Both the position numbers and the translations under genes were made by a program. A stretch of DNA of 64,000 nucleotides from assembly GCF_040834005.1 (NCBI RefSeq), contig NZ_CP162129.1, positions 3,558,001 through 3,622,000 on the forward strand, written 5' to 3'. Source of the stretch: Paenibacillus sp. PL2-23 (lineage in GTDB: Bacteria > Bacillota > Bacilli > Paenibacillales > Paenibacillaceae). Positions 44,421-52,906 of the stretch are shown here, one piece after another (position 1 is the stretch's first letter; every line of letters begins with the position of its first letter). The notes under the pieces are model-generated. The model was not told where the DNA came from. It worked only from the letters and a program-made list of their open reading frames with translations, and did not search any database.

Positions 44421-45305
44421 TTACATGTATTCAGGCGTCGTCTCCGGTTCAAGAAGCAAGGTCGAATTAATGACCAGGCGGCGGTCTGGCGAGGTTCGAT
44501 CCAGAATTCGCCACCCCTGCTCTCGAATACGGGATTCATCCAGCGCCTCGTACATGATCTGCCTTAATCCTTCGGCGGTTCGAATCCCGACGAGTGCATA
44601 CGGCGAAGTGCCCCGGATGCATGAAAGCACCGCCTCCTTATTCGGAACGAGGCTAGCAATAATCATTCCTTCATAAGGGCTGTAATCGAAATCCGCGCCA
44701 TCACACAACACGATCTTTACCTTAGATTCCATACCCAGGCGCATCATTAACAATTGAGAAGCCTCATAAGCTCTATTGTCGATTTCCAGACAGACAACCG
44801 ATTCCTCGCCAAGGAGGTTTAAAATAATTGGGCTAAGAGGCATGGGTCCGCTTCCGACAAATACGATCGGCGTTTTACCCGTTCTCTCCCTTCCGCCGGC
44901 AAAACGTCGAAGCGCCAGCAGTTCGTCCCTCACCAAAGCCATGTAGGCAGGCCAGCAAGAAAGCCCAGTTAATGTTGTAATGGAGAGTTGATCGCTCCCG
45001 CAAACACGAATAGAATCGCTTAACTCGGCCAGAAATTCAGCCTCCGATAATTTGGCCCGGAGCCCTAGTTGATGCAACCGAATATAATTACTGCTTAATA
45101 CCTCCTGCATGTCCTCCGGAGAAAAGTGGGAACGAAGCTCTAGAGTCAAACGGGCAATGATGCTCACAACCCGCTGGTTGGCAGGGGATAGGTCCCCCTC
45201 CTTCTGAAGCAGCTCATTAGCTTCCTTAATTATGGAGAGTATATGTTCCACACGTTCTGGCCTGCTGACTTTAAGGTTAAGAGCTCCCATTGATTCCTCG
45301 TGCAT
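44421..45305 (-). CDS. Nicotianamine-synthase-like enzyme (CntL-related)
   Basis: Predicted SAM-dependent aminobutyrate (aminocarboxypropyl) transferase of about 294 residues. An N-terminal helical part (about 1-135) is followed by a Rossmann domain whose SAM-binding loop FVGSGPMPLSPIILNLL (about 157-173) closely follows the nicotianamine synthase signature. VVCLEIDNRAYEASQLL, then VLCDGADFDYSPYEGMIIASLV, complete the fold. Family members make nicotianamine, thermo-nicotianamine or the staphylopine/bacillopaline backbone. Here no opine dehydrogenase (CntM), racemase (CntK) or dedicated transporter is adjacent; only a P-loop kinase is. ATG 45305 has GGAGGAG 8 bases upstream. The product is unknown. 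Confidence 0.82.
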   Translation of the reverse strand: MHEESMGALNLKVSRPERVEHILSIIKEANELLQKEGDLSPANQRVVSIIARLTLELRSHFSPEDMQEVLSSNYIRLHQLGLRAKLSEAEFLAELSDSIRVCGSDQLSITTLTGLSCWPAYMALVRDELLALRRFAGGRERTGKTPIVFVGSGPMPLSPIILNLLGEESVVCLEIDNRAYEASQLLMMRLGMESKVKIVLCDGADFDYSPYEGMIIASLVPNKEAVLSCIRGTSPYALVGIRTAEGLRQIMYEALDESRIREQGWRILDRTSPDRRLVINSTLLLEPETTPEYM

Positions 45306-45410
45306 TGGTTCAACTCCTCCATCGTCCATATCCGAAACGTTACTATGGAATATATTCAAAGGATTCAGGTTGTAGACGAGCGGAACGCAAGCCGATTATT
45401 CAAAGTCTTA

Positions 45411-46016
45411 CTAGCTTCTATAGTTGTGTGCTTCATGCCCGATCCAATCCTCAACCATCGAAAGCTTGTCTGTAGTTAGCTCTCCCGTATTATCAAAATA
45501 AAGCACGGACGAATCCGGCAACGGCCATTTCGAGCTGCGTGCAGCAAGAGAACGGCTGAATACGGCCCAATTGTCCAGCTTCCAGGCGTCAAGAGCCGAT
45601 CCCCGTTGAACAATGCGTTCCCTATAATGGCTGTCTTCCTGCAGGCTGACGAAAATCACCTTCACATCCACGGTGCTTAAATCTGCGCCAATCCGGGCAA
45701 GCTCGCCACCCAGCCACTCAGGTTCCTCTGTCTCGCGCGTAAACGGACCGATTACATACGCATCCGTACCCAAGGCGATATTCTCCAATGCGGCATCCAT
45801 CGTAAGACGATAGCCTAAATCCCTGCACCTTGTCTTGTACAGCGGAGAGTCCCGGTCATTCGGATCCAGTCCAGAAAGTGTCATAATTGCTTCAGCGGCA
45901 GGGCGCAGGAGCGTGTCCATATCGAAGAGCGCGGCGTGGCTTCGCTTAGCCAACGCTTTGGCGAGAGTTGTTTTGCCCGCGCCGGCCCCCCCAAGGAAAA
46001 ATACAAGCCTGCCCAT
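45411..46016 (-). CDS. P-loop kinase-like ATPase (shikimate-kinase-like fold)
   Basis: Cytosolic nucleotide-binding protein of about 201 residues. Walker A is GGAGAGKTTLAKAL at the N-terminus. LFDMDTLLRPAAEAI follows as in small-molecule kinases, and the Walker-B-like VKVIFVSLQ lies near 125 with a lid rich in arginine (YRERIVQRG). The phospho-acceptor is unknown. It ends 105 bases upstream of the nicotianamine-synthase-like gene on the same strand, with no terminator between, so they are probably co-transcribed. The ATG at 46016 has GGAGG 9 bases upstream. Confidence 0.75.
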   Translation of the reverse strand: MGRLVFFLGGAGAGKTTLAKALAKRSHAALFDMDTLLRPAAEAIMTLSGLDPNDRDSPLYKTRCRDLGYRLTMDAALENIALGTDAYVIGPFTRETEEPEWLGGELARIGADLSTVDVKVIFVSLQEDSHYRERIVQRGSALDAWKLDNWAVFSRSLAARSSKWPLPDSSVLYFDNTGELTTDKLSMVEDWIGHEAHNYRS

Positions 46017-46247
46017 TCCGTTCAGCCTCCATTCCCCAATAGCGATAAAGGATCTATTAGCAAACAATATCACGTCTATTCTATATCGCGGCCTTCAATG
46101 CGCGCAATCAGGTCAGCAGGATATTGTTCATCTCAAAGCGAATATAATTCCCGACATCTTTCCCGAACAATCGGGAAATCTCCTCTATTGGTTAGGGAAG
46201 CCGTTCCGATAAGCTAAACTCATAACCAATGAGGAGGATGTAACAAG

Positions 46248-47045
46248 ATGGAAATGACTCAAAGCAGCCAGCCTAAGCGCTGGAAGAGAATCGGTTTTGT
46301 TGTTGTGGCGGCACTGTTTGCACTGTTTGGATTTTTTTTGCTGCAAGGAGCTACAGAGGCTTTGGAGCCTTGGCTGCCATCTGATTGCGGGGGCTGTGGA
46401 GGACCAACGTATTTGCCAGATTCCTATCGCTGGCTCGCAGCTTCACATGGAGCCTTGCTGGCCTTCCTATTTGGCGGAAGCTTGATCGCCTTGCTGCGCC
46501 GGCCTTTTGAGAAGCCGATATTATTGCACTTCTATATGGTTGGCCATCTCGTATTTCTGGCGGTATTCGCTATCACTGCCCCTAAGCTTGCCATAATGAA
46601 GCTATTTGTATTCGTTATGTTTCTGCTCACGCTGGGAATCCTGCTCGCCTTCTATCACAATCGGTCCTCTGCGGTGCGACTGGAACCGTCTACAGGCTAT
46701 TCCCGTCCCCTGCTCGTGCTGACGGCAATTGCAGCGCTCATTCTGCTGCCTGTAGCTGTCCACTCGGGTATCCAGCAGTGGTCGGAGACGGCGGAGCAAT
46801 TCCGCTGGGGCGAGCAAGCAGCGATGCTGATCGTGTTGTTATACGGCGGATGGCTGGCTGCCTCGCAGCGTGTCGGTGCTTACGTGCTGGGGATTATCGT
46901 AAGCATCACTTATGTGTACCTGGGAGCATCCGCTCTTGCGGTTCCGAACCATCCAGGAAGTTGGGGCATCGCGGGCGGTATAGCGTCTATTGTTTATGGC
47001 ATCGTGTATGCCGCCGCCGTCGTATATAGCAAAAGAACGAGGTGA
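46248..47045 (+). CDS. Multi-helix membrane protein of unknown function
   Basis: 265 residues with about seven hydrophobic segments, the first right after a basic N-terminus (KRWKRIGFVVVAALFALFGF). An extracytoplasmic loop holds a cysteine pair in SDCGGCGGPTYLPDSYRWLA (about 46-65), which might bind metal or form a disulfide. I do not recognise a family. It is followed after 4 bases by the histidine kinase gene, so a role in the same signalling unit is likely. ATG 46248 has GAGGAGG upstream. Confidence 0.7.
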   Translation: MEMTQSSQPKRWKRIGFVVVAALFALFGFFLLQGATEALEPWLPSDCGGCGGPTYLPDSYRWLAASHGALLAFLFGGSLIALLRRPFEKPILLHFYMVGHLVFLAVFAITAPKLAIMKLFVFVMFLLTLGILLAFYHNRSSAVRLEPSTGYSRPLLVLTAIAALILLPVAVHSGIQQWSETAEQFRWGEQAAMLIVLLYGGWLAASQRVGAYVLGIIVSITYVYLGASALAVPNHPGSWGIAGGIASIVYGIVYAAAVVYSKRTR

Positions 47046-47049
47046 TCAT

Positions 47050-49248
47050 GTGATAACGGCTCAACAGAAGCCTGTACGACAAAGCGATATAAGCAAGCTC
47101 AGCCACCGCCAAACCCGGTGGCTTCTTGCGTTGTATGTCGGAATGATTTCGATCTGCCTGTTTCTCAGCCTGAGCTATCTGGCGTCGCTGCCTTCTTATT
47201 TCGACTATTTGATAAGCTCCTGCTTCAGCTCGGCAAGGGAGTGCTCCGATACGACAATCTCCCCTTTGCCCCCCCATTGGGGCAAGTCGCTTGGTATGAC
47301 GGCCTCCGGGCTGGCCCTGCTCCATATCGGCATCGACTTGTTTTTTTTCGCGTGTTACGGGCTCGTCAGCGCACTGATCCTTCTGTTGAAGCCGAGGGAC
47401 GCCATCGGGTCCATCACGGCTTTTGCTCTCCTATCCTTCGCGTTCAGTGATCTCGCTTTCAGACAGTGGGGAGGCACGGAGCTGCTGACACCTCTTGTGC
47501 AGAGCGCCGGAATGCCGGGCTACCTGCTGTTCGCCTTATTGTTCCCAAGCGGACGCGTGACTCGCAGATGGATAGGAGCTGTAGCTGTCTTCGCTTTCTT
47601 ATTCCGGTATTTACCCGACTATCTTCCAATTGCCGACATTCAGACAGAACGATGGCCGTTATGGCTGTCATTATGCTGGGTCATCGTTTTTTTCGGGACG
47701 CTGGCTTATAGTCAGTACATGCAATACCGCGAAAATAAATCCGCAGAAGCACGAAATGCGATCCGCAAGGTCGCTTTCGGATTTATCGGTGCCTTCGCCG
47801 CACTAATCAGCGTCAATCTGCTGCTCTTAATTTGGCCTCAGCTTTACGGGAACAGCGTGTTCTGGCTGGATCTCCTGGTACGCCTTGCCATGCTGCCCAT
47901 TCCGTTTGCGCTGGGAGCTGCTTTGCTGATGCACCGTTTGTGGGGCGTCCCGCCTATCGTTCGCAAGAGCGTTGTTTACGCGCTGCTCCTTCTGCTTGTG
48001 TTCGGCATCTATATGGCAACCGTATGGTATCTTACTCTTGTATTCCAATCGGAGAGGGGCTTATATTCTCTCATCGCGACAGGACTGGTCGCCGTCTTGT
48101 TCAGCCCGCTGAAGGATGTCCTGGATAAGCTGGTTAACAGGATTCTTTATGGCAAAAGGGACAATCCCTTATCCTTTCTGGTGGGACTGGGCGATCAGTT
48201 GAAGGCGCCTCATACACCTGAGCAAATCCTCCATTCCGTCGTGACGACCATTCAAGAGATGCTGCGTCTCTCCCACGCTTCCATTACAATTCTCGTAAAT
48301 GGAACGGAACGAGAGGCAGCGATGGCAGGCTACCCTCGCCAGGAAGGGGCCCATCGATTCCCTCTGGTCATGGGCGGGGAGGAGCTTGGCAGCCTCTTTG
48401 TCGCACCTCGAGCGCCTGCCGAGCCGCTGAGTGCAGCGGATCACAAGCTTCTGCAGTTGCTAAGCAGGGAAGCCTCTCGTATCGTTCACGGCTTGAAGCA
48501 GTCACTGGATATTAACCGCCTTATGCAGGAGCTGCACACCTCTAGAGAGAAGCTTATCTTCGCACGCGAGGAGGAAAGACGCGCCATCCGAAACAACTTG
48601 CATGATGACCTCGCTCCCCGACTGGCCTCTCTTGCGTTATTCGCGTCGGCAGCGCACAAGCTGATTCGCAAGGACCCAAGCAGGGCGGAGGCTATTGCCG
48701 ATGAGCTGGAGAACGACATTCGGGTTATGGTCAGCGACATTCGCGATTTTGTTCATAACCTGCGTCCTCCGGCACTGGATCAATACGGCCTTGTAGGCGC
48801 CATCACCCAGCAGGCGGATCGTCTGATGTATATTCAGCTGGCGGACGAGCGAACGAGCGGCGAAGAGGTTATTTTTGAAGTAGCCTCACCCGATCCTCTC
48901 CCTCCCTTGCCTGCTGCCGTTGAAGTCGCTGCCTATCGAATCGTGTCCGAAGCGCTTGCCAACGTCATTAAGCATGCCAAAGCCAGTAGATGCCAAGTCA
49001 CTCTTGCCATGGGGATGGGTGAGAAGTGCGAGGAGCTCTATGTGGAGATAACGGATGACGGAGTGGGTATCCCCGCTTCAAAAGACCATGAAGCCGGATC
49101 CGGCGTTGGCGTCGGATTAACCTCCATACAGGAGCGAGCCGCGGAGCTTGGAGGAAGGAGCCGGATTGGAAATCGAGACGGCCGAGGTACTAAAGTTTCG
49201 ACTTGGCTGCCTTTGCATATTCATACCGATTGGAGTGTCGATTCATGA
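47050..49248 (+). CDS. Sensor histidine kinase, NarL/DesK type
   Basis: Membrane sensor of about 732 residues. The N-terminus (about 1-330) has around eight helices, followed by the linker PLKDVLDKLVNRILYGKRDNP seen in ComP-like kinases. Next come a GAF-like region (about 365-475), a HisKA_3 dimerisation helix with the phospho-accepting histidine in NNLHDDLAPRLASLA (about 518), and a HATPase domain (VSEALANVIKHAKAS N-box, DDGVGIP, GVGLTSIQERAAELGG G-boxes). The start is GTG 47050, with GAGGTGA upstream; more 5' codons would overlap the preceding gene. The stimulus is unknown. Confidence 0.92.
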   Translation: MITAQQKPVRQSDISKLSHRQTRWLLALYVGMISICLFLSLSYLASLPSYFDYLISSCFSSARECSDTTISPLPPHWGKSLGMTASGLALLHIGIDLFFFACYGLVSALILLLKPRDAIGSITAFALLSFAFSDLAFRQWGGTELLTPLVQSAGMPGYLLFALLFPSGRVTRRWIGAVAVFAFLFRYLPDYLPIADIQTERWPLWLSLCWVIVFFGTLAYSQYMQYRENKSAEARNAIRKVAFGFIGAFAALISVNLLLLIWPQLYGNSVFWLDLLVRLAMLPIPFALGAALLMHRLWGVPPIVRKSVVYALLLLLVFGIYMATVWYLTLVFQSERGLYSLIATGLVAVLFSPLKDVLDKLVNRILYGKRDNPLSFLVGLGDQLKAPHTPEQILHSVVTTIQEMLRLSHASITILVNGTEREAAMAGYPRQEGAHRFPLVMGGEELGSLFVAPRAPAEPLSAADHKLLQLLSREASRIVHGLKQSLDINRLMQELHTSREKLIFAREEERRAIRNNLHDDLAPRLASLALFASAAHKLIRKDPSRAEAIADELENDIRVMVSDIRDFVHNLRPPALDQYGLVGAITQQADRLMYIQLADERTSGEEVIFEVASPDPLPPLPAAVEVAAYRIVSEALANVIKHAKASRCQVTLAMGMGEKCEELYVEITDDGVGIPASKDHEAGSGVGVGLTSIQERAAELGGRSRIGNRDGRGTKVSTWLPLHIHTDWSVDS

Positions 49249-49880
49249 AGATATGGAAAATAATGATTGCAGATGATCACCCCATGTACCGCAAAGGGCT
49301 AAAAACGATCCTGGAGACCGTAGACGACATGATAGTCACAGGAGAAGCTACGAACGGGGAGGAAGCTATCGCCCTCTGTGAGCGGGAATTGCCTGATGTC
49401 ATCTTGATGGATATTCGGATGCCCGGCATGAACGGCGTAGATGCAGCGCGGCACATCAAAAAGCAGCATCCGGATGTGCAAATCTTGTTCCTGACGATGC
49501 ACGAGGATGATACATCGGTTATAGCGGCAATGAAGACGGGGGCTAGAGGCTATTTCCTCAAAGACGCCGATAAGGACGAGATCATTCGCGCCATCCGCGC
49601 CATCACTGCCGGTGAAGCGATCTTCAGCGCAGAGGTGGCGGCGCGCATGATCGATTACGCTACCCGCCCCGTCTCTAACCTTGATCAATTCTCCCAGCTG
49701 ACCGCCCGTGAGAAGGAGGTGCTCCATTACATAGCCGAAGGCTATTCCAACGCGAGAATCAGCGAGGTTATGGGTCTAACGGCCAAAACCGTATCCAATT
49801 ACGTGACCCTCGTCCTGAACAAGCTCCATGCCGCGGACCGCGCCGAAGCAGCTAGAATGGTAAAAGAGCCATATAATTAA
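49245..49880 (+). CDS. Response regulator, NarL/FixJ family
   Basis: 211-residue transcriptional regulator. The receiver domain has the acidic pocket DD in MIADDHPMYRKGLK, the phosphorylation site aspartate in DVILMDIRMPGMNG (about 55), and a lysine in YFLKDADKDEI. The LuxR-type HTH is at the C-terminus (LTAREKEVLHYIAEGYSNAR). ATG 49245 overlaps the kinase stop (ATGA), so the pair is translationally coupled. Its targets cannot be inferred. Confidence 0.96.
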   Translation: MKIWKIMIADDHPMYRKGLKTILETVDDMIVTGEATNGEEAIALCERELPDVILMDIRMPGMNGVDAARHIKKQHPDVQILFLTMHEDDTSVIAAMKTGARGYFLKDADKDEIIRAIRAITAGEAIFSAEVAARMIDYATRPVSNLDQFSQLTAREKEVLHYIAEGYSNARISEVMGLTAKTVSNYVTLVLNKLHAADRAEAARMVKEPYN

Positions 49881-49881
49881 A

Positions 49882-49910
49882 TTGTTTTTTTCTCCATTTT
49901 CCGATAAAAT
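49882..49910 (+). promoter_or_regulatory. Sigma-A-type promoter for the tandem-repeat gene
   Basis: TTGTTT (49882-49887) and TAAAAT (49905-49910) are separated by 17 bases, about 60 bases before the next start codon. Confidence 0.5.
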
Positions 49911-49970
49911 ATACATACAAACAAACGTTCGCCAACACTGGTATCCATATCATGGGAAGGATGTGCTCTC

Positions 49971-50327
49971 TTGAAGGATGAATTACTTCAGCTAATCTTC
50001 GAGAAACTGAACGCCATCGAGCTTAGACTGGATCACACGGCTACCAAGGACGATATCGTCAACATGGCCACCAAGGACGATATCGCCAACATGGCTACCA
50101 AGGACGATATCGCCAACATGGCTACCAAGGACGATATCTCCGAGCTTCATGTGAAGTTTGACGGTATGGCAGCTGAATTGGGACGTATGAACGCCAAGCT
50201 TGACTCCACGTTCGAGCAGGTCGTGCGAAATTCAGAGATGATTTCCGCCTTTATGGAGACGGCCGCCACAGTTAATGAGCACACCATTGATATCAAGCTG
50301 CTTAAGAAAGCAGTAGCTAACTATTAA
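49971..50327 (+). CDS. Small coiled-coil protein with ATKDDI(A/V)NM tandem repeats
   Basis: 118-residue, strongly charged, probably all-helical protein. Residues 24-57 consist of nearly four copies of the nonapeptide ATKDDIANM, followed by a heptad-like segment (FDGMAAELGRMNAKLDSTFEQ) and a C-terminal helix. The start is probably TTG 49971. Similar repeat proteins are common in Firmicutes, with repeat number differing between strains; no function is established. The repeat is also exact at the DNA level (27-bp units). Confidence 0.7.
   Translation: MKDELLQLIFEKLNAIELRLDHTATKDDIVNMATKDDIANMATKDDIANMATKDDISELHVKFDGMAAELGRMNAKLDSTFEQVVRNSEMISAFMETAATVNEHTIDIKLLKKAVANY
50040..50144 (+). repeat. 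27-bp tandem repeat, 3.9 units, in frame
   Basis: Units of the form GCTACCAAGGACGATATCGC plus CAACATG start at 50040, 50067, 50094 and 50121, differing at only a few bases. The 27-base length preserves the reading frame. Confidence 0.92.
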
Positions 50328-50443
50328 GTAATAACCCTTGGGAGACTGCGAACAACTATATTTTCTTATATATATTCTTAAATTTGTGAAATCCCTTGCA
50401 TGATAAGATACAGATATTGAACCATGCAGCTAGGAGGGATTCT

Positions 50444-51586
50444 ATGACAACGATCGCGCAAGGCGCCTATCATACAGGCGAATATCGCAATCTCTTTAAG
50501 GAACTAGGGTACGAAGAGAGCTTGATTCAAACGAAGCTTGAGCAGACATGGGCTGAGTTAATTGAGGGGGATGCGAACACTAGAATCTATTACCCGATGG
50601 GTGAAGATATGGGTTATTTCCTGGACACAGGGAATACGGATGTTCGGACAGAGGGTATGTCTTACGGCATGATGATGGCTGTTCAGATGAACGACAAGAA
50701 CATATTCGACCGCCTGTGGACGTTCTCGAAGCGATTTATGCAGCATACCGAGGGTCGTTACCAGCATTATTTCGCATGGCATTGCACGACAGAGGGCACC
50801 CGCCTCTCGCAGGGTCCCGCCCCCGACGGAGAAGAGTTCTACGCGATGGCGCTATTGTTCGCCTCAAGCCGCTGGGGAGACGGTCCTGAGCCGTACAATT
50901 ACTCCGTTCAGGCCAAGACCATTCTCCGCGCCTGCATTCATAAAGGCGAGGAAGGCGAAGGAGATCCCATGTGGGATCTGCCGACAAGGCTTATCAAGTT
51001 TGTTCCGGAATCGCCTTTCAGCGATCCGTCCTATCATCTGCCCCACTTCTACGAGCTGTTCGCGGAGCGAGCGGACGAGGAGGACAGGGTATTCTGGAGG
51101 GAAGCAGCGGCAGCCAGCCGAGCATACCTTCACACCGCCTGTCATCCGGAGACGGGCCTCTCTCCGGAATACGCCAACTATGACGGAACCCCTGCCCCGG
51201 TGCAGCGCCACGGCGATTTCCGTCATTTTTTCAGTGACGCGTATCGAGTAGCTGCCAATATCGGGCTCGACTGGGAATGGTTCCGCGCCGATCCGTGGCA
51301 GGTTGAACAGTCGAACCGCCTTCAACGCTTTTTCCGCGACATTGCTGTATCGGATTATCGCCGCTATACGATCGACGGCAAGCCCTTTGATGAGCCTTCT
51401 CTTCACCCCATTGGGCTGCTCGCGACCAACGCGATGGCGTCTCTAGCCGCAGATGGTCCGGATGCGGAGCATTTCGCCCGTCTGTTCTGGAACACGCCGC
51501 TTCGAGACGGTGCCCGCCGGTATTACGACAACTGCCTGTATATGTTCAGCCTGCTGGCGCTTTGCGGACGTTATCGCATTTACTAG
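50444..51586 (+). CDS. GH8 reducing-end xylose-releasing exo-oligoxylanase
   Basis: Intracellular glycoside hydrolase of 380 residues that trims xylose from the reducing end of xylo-oligosaccharides. It resembles the Bacillus halodurans Rex enzyme throughout as I remember it. Examples are the acid-bearing DVRTEGMSYGMMMAVQM (about 64-80), GPAPDGEE, and FSDPSYHLPHFYELF. PEYANYDGTPAP and RHFFSDAYRVAANIGLD carry the expected base aspartate, and RRYYDNCLYMFSLLAL is near the end. No signal peptide. ATG 50444 has AGGAGGGA upstream. It is convergent with the next gene, only one base apart. Confidence 0.95.
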   Translation: MTTIAQGAYHTGEYRNLFKELGYEESLIQTKLEQTWAELIEGDANTRIYYPMGEDMGYFLDTGNTDVRTEGMSYGMMMAVQMNDKNIFDRLWTFSKRFMQHTEGRYQHYFAWHCTTEGTRLSQGPAPDGEEFYAMALLFASSRWGDGPEPYNYSVQAKTILRACIHKGEEGEGDPMWDLPTRLIKFVPESPFSDPSYHLPHFYELFAERADEEDRVFWREAAAASRAYLHTACHPETGLSPEYANYDGTPAPVQRHGDFRHFFSDAYRVAANIGLDWEWFRADPWQVEQSNRLQRFFRDIAVSDYRRYTIDGKPFDEPSLHPIGLLATNAMASLAADGPDAEHFARLFWNTPLRDGARRYYDNCLYMFSLLALCGRYRIY

Positions 51587-51587
51587 A

Positions 51588-52262
51588 CTACTCGATATCA
51601 GGATACACAAAGACCGTATCCACCGGTTTAAAATACAGATGTCCGTCCGGCCAGGGCTGGAAATGCAGGTCCATCCGCGCATCGCTCCAGTTGTCCGGCG
51701 TCCCCCGCGTCCGAAGCTTGCCCGGCAGTGCTGGCTCTTCAACCACGACAGGAAATTCCTGATAGCCGAACAGCATGTTTTCATGCATGCCGATGATCTC
51801 GTATTTGGGTCCGTGGAACGCCTGCTCCTCCTGCAGCTGGTAATGGTAATAGATATAGCTGGCCGCCATCTCCGGCTTCAAATGGGCGACTCTGCCGACG
51901 CGGCGCTCTACCACTGATTTCCGCTTCCAATGCTCCAAGCTGGCCGGCTCGTTGAAATGGAAGACGTCGATCATCTGAATCCACGCTCGCTTCTCCTCCT
52001 GTCCCGGCCACAGCTCCAGATAGGGGGACACGCTGGGCAGGAGCTCCTCCGCGTCCAGCCTCTCCCCCACGCATTCCGCGTACAGGAACAGATTGCGCTC
52101 CCATCGGAAACAGCCGAACGTCATCAGTTGTCCCCTTGCTATTCGCTGCTTGGCCGTAAGATCCTCCTTAGCCGCTGCCACAGCCTGCTCCTCGCAGCCC
52201 TTCCTCAGCTGAGCTCTCGCGAGCACTCTGTAAATTGGTTGATCAGATTCAGCAGCTACCAT
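51588..52262 (-). CDS. Conserved protein of unknown function, two-part alpha/beta
   Basis: 224-residue soluble protein that I cannot assign to a family. The first half (about 1-105) looks like a ferredoxin-like dimeric alpha/beta domain (YRVLARAQLRKGCEEQAVAA, then LMTFGCFRWERNLFLYAEC). The second half repeats the general pattern (HLKPEMAASYIYYHYQLQEE, then YEIIGMHENMLFGY) and ends in an aromatic tail. This resembles a tandem of mutarotase/monooxygenase-like folds. ATG 52262 has GGAG 6 bases upstream; a GTG four codons earlier lacks spacing. It is convergent with the GH8 gene; a sugar-related role is only a guess. Confidence 0.6.
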   Translation of the reverse strand: MVAAESDQPIYRVLARAQLRKGCEEQAVAAAKEDLTAKQRIARGQLMTFGCFRWERNLFLYAECVGERLDAEELLPSVSPYLELWPGQEEKRAWIQMIDVFHFNEPASLEHWKRKSVVERRVGRVAHLKPEMAASYIYYHYQLQEEQAFHGPKYEIIGMHENMLFGYQEFPVVVEEPALPGKLRTRGTPDNWSDARMDLHFQPWPDGHLYFKPVDTVFVYPDIE

Positions 52263-52409
52263 TCTTTTCTCCACTCCCTTCCTGTTGTCCGCAGCTCCCC
52301 TGAGAAATCGAATCCCTTCAACCGTTTAAGCTGGTCAATAAGAGAGACTGACTATACAATTATAATACTTGTATTTTACACGGAATTCAGCGAAGGAGGA
52401 ATCACAATT

Positions 52410-52847
52410 ATGCGGCAGAGCAAGCTGCTGACATCAATAATTGCGGGAATGGCATCCGGAATCGTGCTTGGCCTTTTCCTCAAGGCAATAGAGGAGCTGA
52501 CCATGCTTCGGGTGTACACGCTGCTGTTGAATGTAGATTATATTCCCATTCTAAAGGAGCTGCAGCTCCATGAATCCGTCGAATTCCTGCTGCACCTCGT
52601 CATCTCTCTTATTCTGGGAAGCCTCGTTGGCTCATACGCCTCCGCCAAGCACTGGACAAGGCGGCAGATCCTGCTTGCCTCCTGCGCAATCAGCGTCGCA
52701 ATTGCACTTCTGCTATATCCGACGACGCTCCTGTCCGATAGAACGCCGGAGCTGATGAACGGAGAAGCTTTCTTCTACTGGCTGGTCGGCCATCTCATCT
52801 ATGGCGGGGCCTTGGGATGGTTTCTGCGGAAGCTGGCTCCAGCTTGA
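52410..52847 (+). CDS. Small membrane protein of unknown function
   Basis: 145 residues with four hydrophobic helices (LLTSIIAGMASGIVLGLFL; FLLHLVISLILGSLVG; ILLASCAISVAIALLLY; FFYWLVGHLIYGGALGWFL). The first, second and last are glycine-rich, which suggests tight helix packing. AAGGAGG precedes the ATG at 52410. I do not recognise a family. It is convergent with cydB across a shared hairpin. Confidence 0.7.
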   Translation: MRQSKLLTSIIAGMASGIVLGLFLKAIEELTMLRVYTLLLNVDYIPILKELQLHESVEFLLHLVISLILGSLVGSYASAKHWTRRQILLASCAISVAIALLLYPTTLLSDRTPELMNGEAFFYWLVGHLIYGGALGWFLRKLAPA

Positions 52848-52870
52848 ACCTATAATACCGCTTGTATACG

Positions 52871-52903
52871 AAAGGGGCAGCGATCTGCACGATCCTGCCC
52901 TTT
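52871..52903. terminator. Hairpin between the small membrane gene and cydB
   Basis: Arms AAAGGGGCAG / CTGCCCTTT with inner GATC pairing lie between two convergent stop codons and can serve both transcripts. Confidence 0.65.
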
Positions 52904-52906
52904 CCT

